A stretch of 64,000 bases of DNA from Ilyonectria destructans. Taxonomy: Eukaryota; Ascomycota; Sordariomycetes; Hypocreales; Nectriaceae. The notes under the pieces were generated by a model, which saw nothing but the letters and a program-made list of their open reading frames with translations, made no database searches and was not told the origin of the DNA. Below, one piece after another: positions 1-10,335 of the stretch (positions are counted from its first letter, which is position 1; every line of letters begins with the position of its first letter). Both the position numbers and the translations under genes were made by a program. The stretch spans positions 682,001-746,000 of the forward strand of contig JAHEWK010000004.1 of assembly GCA_020740775.1 (NCBI GenBank). Reading direction: 5' to 3'.

Positions 1-848
1 CTCATGAATGGTAAAGAAACAGAAACGGATAATGAACATCATGAGGGTGAGGCCACCGACAGCAACCACGAAATATCGCCAGCCCATGTTCTTACCACGC
101 GTGCAAGTTTCGTCTTGTTCACATGTGAGATTACCCAATAGCGGCCAAGCGATCAGCGTTGCAACCACTTGCGCGATGGCCCAGTCGATGGAAAGAATAG
201 TAAGCAGGTACTGATGAGACGCTGGCAAGAATTCAAGAAAGATTGCCGAGTCCACGGGGAGATTCCCCCCAACGCCAAATGACCAGAGCGCGGCGAATGC
301 TCCAATGGCGGCGAAACTTGGGGAACCAGCTGCGACCAGGCCCCAGACCGCCGTGAGGCCGAGGGTGAGGTTAAAGGCCAGTTTTCGACCAAAAATATCG
401 CACCCAAATCCCCAGAACATGGCCCCGCCGAGAAGACCAATGTTTTGCGCCAGTGTGAGAAGCGGTGGGTGTGCGGGGGCGAACTCGTTGGCGATGGGCG
501 TGAAGATGAGTGAGGTCACGATGGGCCAGAGATTGTCACTGGCCCACCCGAATCCAATGACGACAAATAGTTCCCATTGGTATCTTCCCATTCCAATATC
601 TCGGATCTGGTTAAAAAGGCATGTTAAAGAAATAACCTATGCAAAGAAAAGACACTATTTGCACCTACAGCTCGGTTGAGGATTGTGGCCTTTGCCTCGT
701 AGACGGGGTCCAGAGCGCCTGTGGGGATGATTGCGACATCATCGACCCAAGGCTCAGTACTGTACCGGCTGACTTCATTTATAACGGGTCTGTGGACTAT
801 TTGCTCGGGGTCAATATCCAAGTCTTCGTCTTTGTATGCTGGTGTCAT
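1..848 (-). CDS. MFS transporter, sugar/carboxylate-type, 3' end cut by window edge
   Basis: Membrane carrier of the major facilitator superfamily, N-terminal part only. Exon 1 runs 848-669 (60 codons) and exon 2 from 606 to the window edge in the same frame (202 codons); the intron 668-607 begins GTAGGT and ends CCAG. The join gives NRAIRDIGMGRYQWELF followed by FGWASDN, a start typical of fungal SV2-like/organic-anion MFS members. Later come a GRKLAFNL loop, several hydrophobic helices and a Cys-containing segment (TCEQDETC) before WRYF. About 262 residues are visible of roughly 500 expected, so the second helix bundle lies outside. The substrate cannot be told. The carrier at 19221-20997 has the same layout (GRKHAFN loop, Cys pair, GWRY), so the two belong to one subfamily. 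Confidence 0.85.
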
Positions 849-1399
849 TTTGCTGGGAATTGGCGACGCTCGAGTGTCCGACTAGACATCGTCTTGTTCA
901 CTTGTCACTGCAGCGCACGGGAGGTCCGCAGATATATACAGGGGATGCAAACGCGGGGATGAAGGTGGGGGTCAGTCACCCCTGTTACGTCGGCACGATG
1001 TGTAATGGCGCAATTTCTAGTGAACCATCTTGGGGATACTGATTGGATTTCAAAGCTGTTGGCCCCATGGGGATATGCAACGCAATGTCTTGCAGAGGCA
1101 AATGTACAACCCCACAACCGGCTGCCGCGGAATCGTGCTGACACGCCGCCACTTCACCCTGATTTGACATTTTCGTTACGTCATTCGGAGATGATGACAG
1201 GCATGCGAATACCGCCGTTCTTTCTTCCATGTCAGCAAACAACGGGCTCTGGAGACGTCAATCCGTGTAGAGATTGGCTATCGAGTTGGCTAAGATTCAA
1301 GCAACATCTTTAGGACCTGGATCCGGGGAAGGTCAGATATGTGACCTCAATAAGCAGCTATTTCACGACCCATCGTCCTTCGCCCTCATCGTCTTAGTC
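849..1399. other. intergenic, no gene seen
   Basis: This holds the upstream region of the MFS gene and the downstream region of the F-box-like gene. No reading frame here resembles a protein family, and I see no RNA gene or repeat. Confidence 0.6.
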
Positions 1400-2443
1400 C
1401 TACATAATTCTCGTGACGGGCCGATTGTCATCCAGCTCGAGGCCTCTCTTCATCCGTTGTCTCCTCTCATCTAGCCAGCGCCTCCACTGTCGATACCTCT
1501 GCTTCCGCTGTAGGACTTTAAGCCCTGTCCCTCTCCAGTGGGTAACTTCGTGCTCTCGCACTAATTTCTCCATGCTGATTCCTTTGTATTCCTCTCCGTT
1601 TACCAGGAAATCAATGGTTTCTACTACGCTTTCGTACAAGACCATCCCGTAGTTCATGGTGTGATAGGAAAGGGCCAGGAGATGATCCAGTTCTCTGGTC
1701 ATGTACAGCGCAAGACGCTCTTCCGGCGCAATCGAAACGTCGTGGAGGAACCTATCTACGAAAATGCGTGTTTCCTCCCCATCCTCTTCCTCTTTCAACA
1801 CAATGCTCCTGTGAGCAGCACCATCCGTCGGAGCGAGGACATCGACGACTACTTTCTTAACAACGTATCGAGGCCTCAAGTCCCCGGGTATTCCGATTGG
1901 TTCGGGCCCTAGATAACCCGGTCCATTTGTGAGCAGTGCTGTCAGCAGCCTGTAGAAAGACCAGACGGCGAGCGGTGGTCCGCCGGAACCACCCCGGAAG
2001 CTCAGACTCTCCCGGAAGCGAGGGTCAAGGTCGTCGGTAGGTTCGAAGAGTCGGAATCTGGCATGTACAGAGTCGATGTACTGCGTCCGGGGAAGCACGG
2101 GGATCGACCAGGTCGTCCAGAGGCCGTACCCTTTCACAAACATGATATCGACATGGTAATCCGTGGAAGCATATCGAAGCACATAATTGACCTCGGTGTG
2201 AAATTGTTTGTTCACCAAGAGGAGAGGGAGCGCGGGATTTTGCGGCGGGAGTTGCCAAATTCCACGCCCAGAGAACATCTCTTGCGACAGCTCCCGCCGC
2301 CCTTTCTGGCCAACTGAGGGGGAGGCTGGTGGGTCGATTGGAGAGCAGATGACCCATTCGAAGATTCTCTGCCGGATCTCGAGTGGGATTTGATTCAAAG
2401 CCATGATTGATGCCAGTCTGCTGTGTATCGAAGTAATGCGCAT
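1400..2443 (-). CDS. F-box-like / 2EXR-type fungal protein of unknown target
   Basis: A 347-residue single-exon frame. Near the N-terminus is NQIPLEIRQRIFEWVI, the F-box-like or 2EXR helix common in fungal lineage-specific proteins, followed by ALPLLLVNKQFHTEV, which is also characteristic. F-box proteins usually link substrates to an SCF ubiquitin ligase, but that role is only inferred. The rest has no recognised catalytic motif and ends in a basic stretch rich in Arg, Gln and Trp. Two ATGs are possible: residue 1 at 2443 or residue 14 at 2404. The second lies directly before the conserved segment and may be the true start. This class is fast evolving and often accessory. Confidence 0.7.
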   Translation of the reverse strand: MRITSIHSRLASIMALNQIPLEIRQRIFEWVICSPIDPPASPSVGQKGRRELSQEMFSGRGIWQLPPQNPALPLLLVNKQFHTEVNYVLRYASTDYHVDIMFVKGYGLWTTWSIPVLPRTQYIDSVHARFRLFEPTDDLDPRFRESLSFRGGSGGPPLAVWSFYRLLTALLTNGPGYLGPEPIGIPGDLRPRYVVKKVVVDVLAPTDGAAHRSIVLKEEEDGEETRIFVDRFLHDVSIAPEERLALYMTRELDHLLALSYHTMNYGMVLYESVVETIDFLVNGEEYKGISMEKLVREHEVTHWRGTGLKVLQRKQRYRQWRRWLDERRQRMKRGLELDDNRPVTRIM

Positions 2444-2807
2444 ATGTTTTTATAACGAGGAATTGTATTTTAAGCGAAGGAAGTAGGCAGCAATCACCTG
2501 GATGGATGAATGGAATTTTATTACGCCGGAAGCCTAAATCCTATTAGGATGGATGGATTTTATTTCGCCCGGGGGGACACACCCCAGAGGGCCTTTGCGC
2601 TAAGCTATTTTCGTTTCGTACGGTTCTTCCATAATCACCCGAAGCCCCACAATTTCACTTTACTGACTGTTCCAATCTGATGTATATGCAGTGACAGGCC
2701 TGCTTGAAGGCCAATTTCTCCAAGTGTTCAGCATCCTATCCTCAGCAGCTGAAGCACGGTCTGCCAAAATGAGACTGTATGATGTTAGTAGGATTCAATC
2801 TGAATAG
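2444..2807. other. intergenic; short imperfect direct repeat
   Basis: No gene seen. Two similar pieces, at about 2500-2528 and 2549-2573, both read GGATGGATG followed by ATTTTATT and CGCC, making a short imperfect repeat. The sequence next to 2807 may be the 3' untranslated tail of the retroelement, but no poly-A or simple repeat tail is visible. Confidence 0.4.
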
Positions 2808-4772
2808 TTAGTGTGCCTGAGGCTTCTGGTCCATGTCAAGCCTCCCCGTTGCAATGGCAAATTTGATCGTCGCCCGTACTGCCCGCATGTCTGGCGCCCA
2901 TTTGTCACCGTCAGACGCCGCCTTTCCTCCCAGGAAGTATGATAGGTTTCCCATCTTTGTCTGTGAGCATCGCAGCATGCCTTCTCGTTGCGCGGTCCAT
3001 TTTGTGCAGCGGAATAGGAAGTGTTCCACTGTCTCTGATGCTTGCCCGCATTCGCAAGTGTCCGATTCCATTGCTCCTATCTTGCACAGAAAGCTGTTAA
3101 GTCTCGCCATTCCGGTGCGGAGCTGCGACAGTACGTCTGCTTCCTTCCTCTTCAGCGGGTCATATAGAGTACGGGTATGCTTGCTTGGCAGTGCCGTGTC
3201 TATCTGCTTCGAGTATTTCCCGACTCTTTCTGGTAGTGTTCTTGTTTGCCGCTGCTTGGTTATCGCTAGTCTTATCCTTGTGGATCTTGCTAGATGTGGT
3301 GGCACGTCTGGTCTGCATTCTCCTTCTGTGGCCTTCCGCGCTGCTGCTTTGGCTTTTGTTCCCAGCGCGAAATCCTCTTCTCCTGCTGGAACCCACAACA
3401 TCCGGAGAGAGTGGCCCTCGTCTTCGAGACGCTTGATATGGTCGTATATTTGCCGTATGATCTGTTGGCCGGATTGTTGTCGTGGCCGCCGTATGACTTC
3501 TAGTGCGGAGCGGCTGCTCGTCATGACAGTCATATCCCGCCGGCAGAGTCCAGACGGCATACATCTCAATACCATCTCTATAGCTCCTAGCTCGGCGATG
3601 TATAGGTTCAGCTCCTCCGTCAATCCGAGAGTGATGGAGTAGCTGGCCACTACCTCGTCATCGTTATTGATCGCCGTGTCTCGTACGACACCTCCCATGC
3701 CTACCATGCCCCTTCTCTGTGAGGAGCAGGTGGCAATGACTATGCCATCCACCCTCTTTGCTTCTTCCGCCGCTCTCTCCCGGTCAGGGTCGCACGACAC
3801 CGGGATACGGTCTCGCCATGGTGGTAACGCGTACTCCCGAATGATCTCCATTCGTTCAGTGGCTGTTTCCCCTTGTACTTGAGCAATCCTCTGCATCGGC
3901 GATACGAATCGGCGACACACTTTCACTTTCAGTGTCGCCAACGGGTGTGTCCTGGGAAGGGTCCGGAGGTTGATCCAAAACCTTGTTGCCGCTTGCGCAT
4001 GCCGTTCTTGCACCGATTGGATGCTAGCTTCGGCCTCTGCCACCGCCGTTGCGACGGTCCGGAAAGCTCCCGTGATCGCCTGTGCTCCGACCATCTGTGC
4101 CTTGTCCAGCCAAGCAGCTTCTCTAATGCCACATGAGTGCGTCCACACGCTGGACGCATAGTCCATGGTGGGAGCTACTGTTGCTACGAACAGTTGTCTC
4201 GCCGTCCGCGGTGACAGCATTTTCAGTCTTCTCAAACACATAGCAGCCGAGAGCCCCTTTGCGGCGGCTCTAGCTATGTGTTCCTTGTACCGCAGTTTCG
4301 CGTCCATGACCACTCCCAGGATCTTGGCGCTCGCTTTTGGTTTGACTACTTTTCCTTTGATCATGAACGGTTTGTCGCTGGTACGCGCGGCGTTTCGCGT
4401 GAAATGCACGATGGCCGTTTTGTCTCCGTTGAACGTCGCACCGCTCCGTCTTTCCCAGCCCAGTGCTTCGTCTATAATTGATTGGATGCCGGCTCGATTC
4501 TCCTCCGCTGTTGGTCCCACTACCCAGGCTGAGTAGTCGTCTACGAATGCCATCGAACCACCTTTTGCGTTGATTCTTCTCTGCACTAAATCTGCATTGA
4601 AGAACAAGAACAACACCGACGACAGCGGTGATCCTTGCGGGAGACCTGCCTGTGGCAACTCCCGTAGCTGTGACGTGTGCCCATTTACCACCACGGTGGC
4701 CATTCGTTCAGAGCAAAAGGCGTCAATCCATCTCACCAGTCCACCAGGTATGCCTCTCGCCTTCAGCCGCAT
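2808..4772 (-). mobile_element. non-LTR (LINE/Tad-like) retrotransposon, 5'-truncated ORF2: reverse transcriptase, RNase H, C-terminal CCHC
   Basis: A 654-codon open frame carries the second half of a LINE-type reverse transcriptase. The palm motif QGSPLSSVLF is at residues 46-55 and the catalytic box FVDD at 76-79 (FADD/YADD in most elements). A thumb region follows, then an RNase H-like domain at roughly 340-480 and a Cys/His motif at about 570-588 (CECG...EHFLFRC) typical of ORF2 ends. The endonuclease, fingers and first catalytic Asp motif are missing. A stop codon directly precedes the ATG in frame, and traces of a shifted continuation (DLEK) occur just upstream. Two RNase H positions normally held by Asp read ATCSS and MTSSR. 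This is a dead, truncated insertion whose retained half is still open, which suggests fairly recent arrival or selective truncation. Confidence 0.85.
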
Positions 4773-5640
4773 TTAGGCCAATTGCGTTTCTCACGCCTTT
4801 TTCCAAGTCCCACTTTACTCATCCGCCATTAGTTCGCTCCTTCTCTGACTTTCCATTGCGAATTTCATAGCTGCTCGCACCGTCCTGTAAGTTTGTTCCA
4901 TTTGTCATCATCTGATCTTGATAATATTCTAGTTGCATGGTGGAAGGTGTTTGGGGTACATCAAGTTCGTACAACCTCATTATCTGGATCAAGCGAAAAG
5001 CCCTCCCGGCGGACATCATACCTCGGTGGAAATCTTGGGACGTAGCTCATAGATCGCCAGCAAGGTCCACGCCTGCGCCTGCTCGATGCATATTTTGTGA
5101 CAGGATTCCTCTGAATCCAGTGTATGTAGAAGTTGTCTTGTCTTTACGTATAATTGGTGCCCGTCGACTTAGAACTAACTAGAGAGTAATGAGCCAAACG
5201 TCCACATAGCATGCTATAGGCAGGTTTTCAGCTCATTCTTGTTTGGTTGTTTAAACCAAGAATGGTACCGGTGCGTTTGCAGTATTGGCGCAAATGCATA
5301 CTCCCGATCGAAATAAAGCTGGTCTCAATAAGAAGCCTTCGTAGGCATACTGGTAAGCAAGGCATCGGAAGGTTAGAGGATAGTCTCGGAGATCTTGTTG
5401 CGTCGTTTCCTCCTTTTACCCCTCCTAGTATCGCCCGCTGAACTCTGATGGGTGATCGAGATAGTCCACCTCATGTCACGTAATGTGGTGGGCGGCTGCT
5501 GCGGCTGCTGCGGCCTGCAGGAGCAGCAGATTATTGTTTATCATGGAGGAAATTAAGTCAGAGAATACACTCCTTATGGCCCTTGTGCATATATAGATAA
5601 TAGGGAAGCAGTCGATCTTTATAGTCACAGGCGGTGGAGC
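4773..5640. other. gap upstream of the retroelement; GC-rich CTG-like tract
   Basis: No convincing gene. Position 4773-4800 may hold a frame-shifted remnant of the retroelement. At about 5490-5530 there is an imperfect run of GGCTGCTGCGGCTGCTGC followed by GCAGGAGCAGCAG. Confidence 0.4.
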
Positions 5641-5960
5641 AGCTGGGACTTATGAGCAATAAGTTTGGTCGATCGAAACAAGACCTTTACCCTAGCCGAA
5701 GTCTCAGACCGGCGTGGGGAAACACCAGGACCTTCCATGACCCTGCAACCGGGGCCAAGGTCGACTTTGGCGTGTAGATCCACCTCGATGCTCCCATCGT
5801 TCGCGACTGTTTTGCCCGTTTGCAAGCCCCTCTGGTAAAGGCGGATCTCAAAGATTTTGGCACCCCAGAATATTACGACTTTAACAAGCGAGTTACCCTT
5901 TCCAACTATTCACGGGACAATGCGCAATTCCCGCGTCGGTGTCCATCTATATATTGATTG
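5641..5960 (+). pseudogene. possible remnant of an unrecognised coding sequence
   Basis: One plus-strand frame reads as protein-like sequence interrupted by a stop near 5778: FHDPATGAKVDFGV, stop, then LDAPIVRDCF, APLVKADLKDFG and EYYDFNKRVTLSNY. The composition and regular spacing look like real protein, but I cannot name the family. No start or flanking exons are visible, so it is best seen as a decayed fragment. Confidence 0.3.
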
Positions 5961-5986
5961 AAAACTCTGTAGGTACATATTGTTGT

Positions 5987-7070
5987 CTAGGCTGCCATAC
6001 GCTCAACACGGCGCCGCAGGACCCTGACCAAATCTATCCCAACCTTGGTAGACTCATCCAGGCTCTCATCCGGCAAGCCAAGCAGCTCATTCTGCGCCTT
6101 GGCCGAAAGATCATTCGGATCCTCCGGGTAGAATGCCCTCGCGTACAACAACTTGCTAAAACCAGCCATGTTACCCCCTTTAACTTGCGCCAGGCCATCC
6201 TCGTACCGCTTCTTGGTGGACTCGTGGGTGACGGTCCAGTCGGCATCAGAGGTGCGCGTGACGCGCTTGGCGCTCTCAAACATGTCGTTTTGGCTGACCA
6301 CAAAGCTCTTGAGGTACACGCCCTTGTTGAGGAACCCCGAAAGAGTAAGACTCTTGTCGTTTTCGTCGTCGGGAAGCTCTTTTAGGCTCAGCACCTTGGC
6401 CACGGCTCGCCCAACCTGCGACAAGGTCGACGTCGAGTTCTTGGTGTTGCCATCGTCATAAATTGTAAGGGACCGCTTGTCAAAGTCGAATCCAAAGCGC
6501 GCCTCACCACCCGCCAGGCTATAATCGTACCAAAATCCACAACACACAGTGATCCACTGCATGCCAAGTCTCTCGATTTCGTCCCTATTTGCCTTAGCAA
6601 CAGGCCCCAGCAACGTGTCCTCGCCGAATTTAATATTGTCAATGTCACCGGCGTAACCGTTGGGCATGACGTAGGGAACGCCAGCCTCGGCGGCCGCCTG
6701 AACCAGCTTGCTGTGGGTGTCCCGCGGCGCGGTGGGAGCCATGGTGATGATGAAAAAGTGCTGGTCCTTGAGAGCGGCTACAATGCTGGCTTGGTCGCTA
6801 TAGTCGATTGGGGCGACTACGACGCCCTCGGGGAGTTTGGTGCTGCTGCCTTTGCGGGTGAGGGCCTTGACCGAGTGTTTTCCGGTTTGAAGGAGGGCAG
6901 CGGTGATGTGCGATCCGATGGTGCCGCCGGCCTAAGGTGGATGTTTCAGTGTCCATGTAACTTGCGTACGTCATGTGTGATGTTGACAAGAATATACTTA
7001 CTCCGATAATGGCGACTCTCTCGACGGCGTTTTTGAAGCCAACGGGCTGGCTTCTGGCGTATCTGAGCAT
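5987..7070 (-). CDS. NmrA-like / isoflavone-reductase-like NAD(P)-dependent reductase
   Basis: Atypical short-chain dehydrogenase of the NmrA/PCBER type, 337 residues in two exons: 7070-7002 and 6931-5987. The intron begins GTAAGT and ends CTTAG. The splice restores the dinucleotide-binding loop IIGAGGTIGS at residues 21-30, which follows a short leader. The central part has TVCCGFWYDY, a CGxWYD-type substrate-pocket segment common in fungal members. The C-terminal half is helical and charged, with no membrane helices, so a soluble cytosolic oxidoreductase is likely. In fungi such enzymes often act on small aromatic or polyketide-derived compounds; the substrate here is unknown. The broken DHA2 exporter and Zn2Cys6 regulator follow within 1-3 kb, a layout typical of small metabolic clusters. 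Confidence 0.85.
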
Positions 7071-7900
7071 TTTTTGGCTTGTCCTTGTCAAGATGTGGAG
7101 TTGAATGCTAGAGTGTATTATTGCTGCGATTATAGTCGAACGCGGTGGCCAGGGGTTGTCAGATATTGGCACTCTCTCTAGTAGAAAACATCTGCCTATT
7201 TATGCATTTCAGGCTCAGCCTCAATTTCTCTCCATCTCGGCTTATTCACATCCGACCAAGGTTGGAAATCCCGAACAATCATTCCCCATCCCGTGTGTCC
7301 GAGTTGACCCGGCCAGATCCACAAACTTGATTCGCCCTGGGAGACTTGTTGGGCATTCCAGATGCGGCGGTGGTTGACGGCCAAGTCCGCAGCAGCCGCA
7401 ACAGCCGCAATAGCCGAACCGCAATAAGCCGCATAAGACAACAACATAACAGTGATTATTCAACAACGGACGGATGGAGGACCGAGCTCCGAGCATGTCT
7501 CCCGCAACGTCCAGGATGAGGAAGATGAAATCCCTGAGAATGAGTACCAACCTATCTACACTCCATTGCGCCTCGCAGTACCGACACATGAAGAAAATGC
7601 GCATTATTCGACAACACCATCATCATGCTGGCTGATCAAAGTTCACTCACAGTGGTCCCTACTGATTGAGCCAATTCGTCATCACCGTCACATACACCTC
7701 CTTCACTTCGCCGTCATCAACCACAAGATCTTTACAAGAAAAAGACAACACGACGCTTGGGAGGGGCCACATGGCCACGCACCCTCTGACTATCCAACAC
7801 CCGGGCAAACACCCTCCGATGCCTCAGACGAGGGCCATGGCAACCATGTCCACGACGACAACCTCCAAGGCCATCCTCAAGCCAGTGTCGAACGCCCCCA
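7071..7900. other. intergenic between NmrA-like gene and MFS remnant
   Basis: No independent gene recognised. It contains the promoter side of the NmrA-like gene and the 5' region of the broken transporter. An imperfect GCAGCCGCAACAGCCGCAAT run lies near 7390-7425. The open frame from about 7452 has no family resemblance before position 7900. Confidence 0.4.
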
Positions 7901-8460
7901 GTCCCTTGCTGGTGAAGCCCTCTTTGTCGCCGTCATCTGCTCCTCCCAGCTCCTCACTCAAGCTGGTCTCGCCCTGAGCATCGTGCCCCAGCACATTATT
8001 GCCCGCTCCTTCGGCATCGGGAATGAGCCTGGCAAGGTGAGTTGGTTCTCGGCGGGATACTCCATCACGGTTGGGACCTTTATCCTCATCGCGGGCTGTC
8101 TCGGCGACGTCTTCGGCCACAAACGTTTCTACGTCGGACCAGAGCCCTCTATTTACGTCTGCTCAGTTCGTTGCTATCGCCATACGCGGGCTGTTGGCTG
8201 CCGTCACCACGGGTCTGATGTTGAGCCACTTCCGTGCCTCGACCGTCATGTTCCTCTCCATGACGGCCTTCCTCACCGCAGGCATCATTATTGCAGCAGT
8301 GCCCAGACACCAGACCTACTGGACGCAGACCTTCGTGCATTATCATCCTTCCCTGGGGTATGGACATGCCCTTCCCCGCCGTCACTATCGTCCCGAGTCG
8401 GGTCATGCCGCGGCGCTGGTCAACACCCGTCGGTGGAAAGCGACTGAGAAGATGCCACAG
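7900..8460 (+). pseudogene. DHA2-type MFS drug transporter, frame-shifted and internally deleted
   Basis: Three reading frames in turn carry pieces of one transporter. From about 7905 to 8135 the frame gives AVICSSQLLTQAGLALSIV, VSWFSAGYSITVGTF and GDVFGHKRF, the first helices and the GDxxGHKR loop of the DHA2/aminotriazole-resistance group. Without a splice signal it jumps to another frame at about 8170-8345 (IRGLLAAVTTGLMLSHFRAS, HQTYWTQTFV), which belongs near helices 11-12. A third frame at about 8340-8400 gives ILPWGMDMPFPAVTIV, and the next fragment returns to the second frame (AALVNTR). The middle of the carrier, several hundred residues, is absent. The gene cannot make a working exporter. 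Confidence 0.8.
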
Positions 8461-8640
8461 GAAACGAGCCAAACGAGAGTGTACCACGTCTGGATGTATA
8501 CTATCACCAGTTTACATAAACACAGAGCTGCGCTCTTCATTCGTCCATCCCAGAATGCCACAGCATGTTCCAATGCGTTGCATGCTAAATGGCCACTGAG
8601 CGGAGTCAAGCAATGTCCAACGACCCCCGTGCCACTACAA

Positions 8641-10335
8641 CTAGACGTCAGGACCGAACATGGATAGATATGGCTCGACGAGGAACTGTTCCCAGTCTAT
8701 CTCCCATCCCATGTCTGGCACAGCGGTGCTGGCCTCGGAATCCGGCTGCACCTGGAAGAATTGATAGCCCTCGTTGACAGCTTCCAGCTGGGCAAGCTCC
8801 TTTCGCTTCTTTGCCGTATGGAGGCTGAGTAGATGCCGCGCCATGGACAATGCCTCACGCGTCAGTCCTGTGTCGGCAGCCTTGACGAGATTCTCCAAGC
8901 CCTTGAAGGCAGCGGCAATGTGAACCGAGGCGGCTGGTTTGTCGATGGCCAACAGGACGCAGGTATACTGGAAGACGCTGCCGATGACGTTCCAGAACAG
9001 ATGACCCTGGTTAGCTAGCTGCTGAGCCGCATCCACTGCAGCGTTGCCACTGTCAATGACGAGCTTAATGATGTCGTCCGATATACCCAACTTGAGCTGG
9101 TAAATGCGTCGATAGAAGCAAAACGTGAGCTCCGCCTTGGTCACCACCAGAAACGGATGAGTGCATTGGAGCTTTTCCAATGCTTTGATACGCTCAAATA
9201 GCTCCTCCCGAGGAGTTGGAGGCTGACATTCGAAGTGGAACGGGGAGTTGGGCGCTGGGATGATCTGGGCTATTTGCACGAACTGGTCGGCAACGGACCC
9301 TGGTGTCGGGATGATAGCCTGGCAAGTCACGGTCCGAAATCGTACAGCCGAACGATCGTACTCATAAGATAACAAGTTATGGCCGGCCCACGAGATCCAG
9401 AATATTCGTCTCAGCCGGTCTGCATCATGTCCAACGAGAGCGGCGCCGGCGACGGACGTCATCTCCTTGATATTCTCTTCCTTGTGCAGCCCTACCGCTT
9501 CGCAGAGGTGCATCGCAGTGCACGACGCGATCCAGGCATTGCTGGGGCGGCTCGTGGCTCGCAGGTAAAGCACTCGCATGGCCCACGCAATGATGTGGTC
9601 GATGCCCAGCATGCGCATGGAAGCCGGATCATCGAGAATGGCTTTGGCATACTGCACCAGATCAGGCTCCCGCGAGTGTCTGTTTGGGGATAGAAACGAC
9701 CCGAGAGCGGCGACGCCAGCGGCCACGGCGCCAAAGGCGATCAGGGTGCTGGCGGAGCCATGGTAATAATCCCGACATCGCTGGGTGTAGATTCTCGGGT
9801 CCAGGAGGTCGCCAATAGGTGCCAGTGCCGAGAAGTACACACCCGAGAAGAATTCAAGGTCGGCCTCGGAGATGAGCGTCCCCAGCAATACATGAGCGCT
9901 AGAGGCCTCCTCAGGGCGGATGCCAAAGTTGTAGGCGAGCGAGTGTATCTTGGAAGGACTGTCGGAGCCGAGAACCTCACTCAGGATATGCGGGAATGCC
10001 ATGGCCGCCGACGCTCCGGCGCCGGCGCCGAGGGTGGGGCTCTTGGTCGATGAGCCATCGGCTTCGCGGAGGCTTCTCTCCGCTTGAGACGGGCTGCCGG
10101 AACTCGGTGATGTGGCACCGGCCCGGCTTGCCATACTGCTTCCGCCCTCGAGGCTGACACGCTTGGCTGGGAGAGTGCCATTGGTGTCGTCGTCGGCAGC
10201 GGCGGCGTAACTGCAGTTGTATTCATAGGTGGTACAAGTGCCACAAGGGTACTCGCCGTCGCATTTCCGCTTGCGCTGGTGGCAAGGGATGCATGCCTTC
10301 CTCGCACGCTTGCGCCTGGTCATTGGCTTCGACAT
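8641..10335 (-). CDS. Zn(II)2Cys6 transcription factor
   Basis: A 564-residue single-exon frame; the ATG at 10335 lies closely upstream of the zinc cluster. The DNA-binding binuclear cluster follows at once: RRKRARKACIPCHQRKRKC then six more ligands in the pattern C-x2-C-x6-C-x5-C-x2-C-x6-C at about residues 15-41. A low-complexity Ser/Ala linker precedes a helical middle homology region of the fungal_trans type (for example CTAMHLCEAVGLHKEE and FWISWAGHNLLS). Such proteins sit in the nucleus and usually switch on nearby metabolic or transport genes. It converges on the broken DHA2 transporter, 180 bases apart, and may once have controlled it and the NmrA-like reductase. That link is inference. 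Confidence 0.92.
   Translation of the reverse strand: MSKPMTRRKRARKACIPCHQRKRKCDGEYPCGTCTTYEYNCSYAAAADDDTNGTLPAKRVSLEGGSSMASRAGATSPSSGSPSQAERSLREADGSSTKSPTLGAGAGASAAMAFPHILSEVLGSDSPSKIHSLAYNFGIRPEEASSAHVLLGTLISEADLEFFSGVYFSALAPIGDLLDPRIYTQRCRDYYHGSASTLIAFGAVAAGVAALGSFLSPNRHSREPDLVQYAKAILDDPASMRMLGIDHIIAWAMRVLYLRATSRPSNAWIASCTAMHLCEAVGLHKEENIKEMTSVAGAALVGHDADRLRRIFWISWAGHNLLSYEYDRSAVRFRTVTCQAIIPTPGSVADQFVQIAQIIPAPNSPFHFECQPPTPREELFERIKALEKLQCTHPFLVVTKAELTFCFYRRIYQLKLGISDDIIKLVIDSGNAAVDAAQQLANQGHLFWNVIGSVFQYTCVLLAIDKPAASVHIAAAFKGLENLVKAADTGLTREALSMARHLLSLHTAKKRKELAQLEAVNEGYQFFQVQPDSEASTAVPDMGWEIDWEQFLVEPYLSMFGPDV

Noticed and set aside
2833..3642. 269-codon open frame on the plus strand
   Set aside because: It lies exactly antisense to the reverse transcriptase/RNase H frame and has no family resemblance.
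5939..6461. Plus-strand frames of 100-150 codons
   Set aside because: Antisense to the NmrA-like reductase, whose own frame and splice are convincing.
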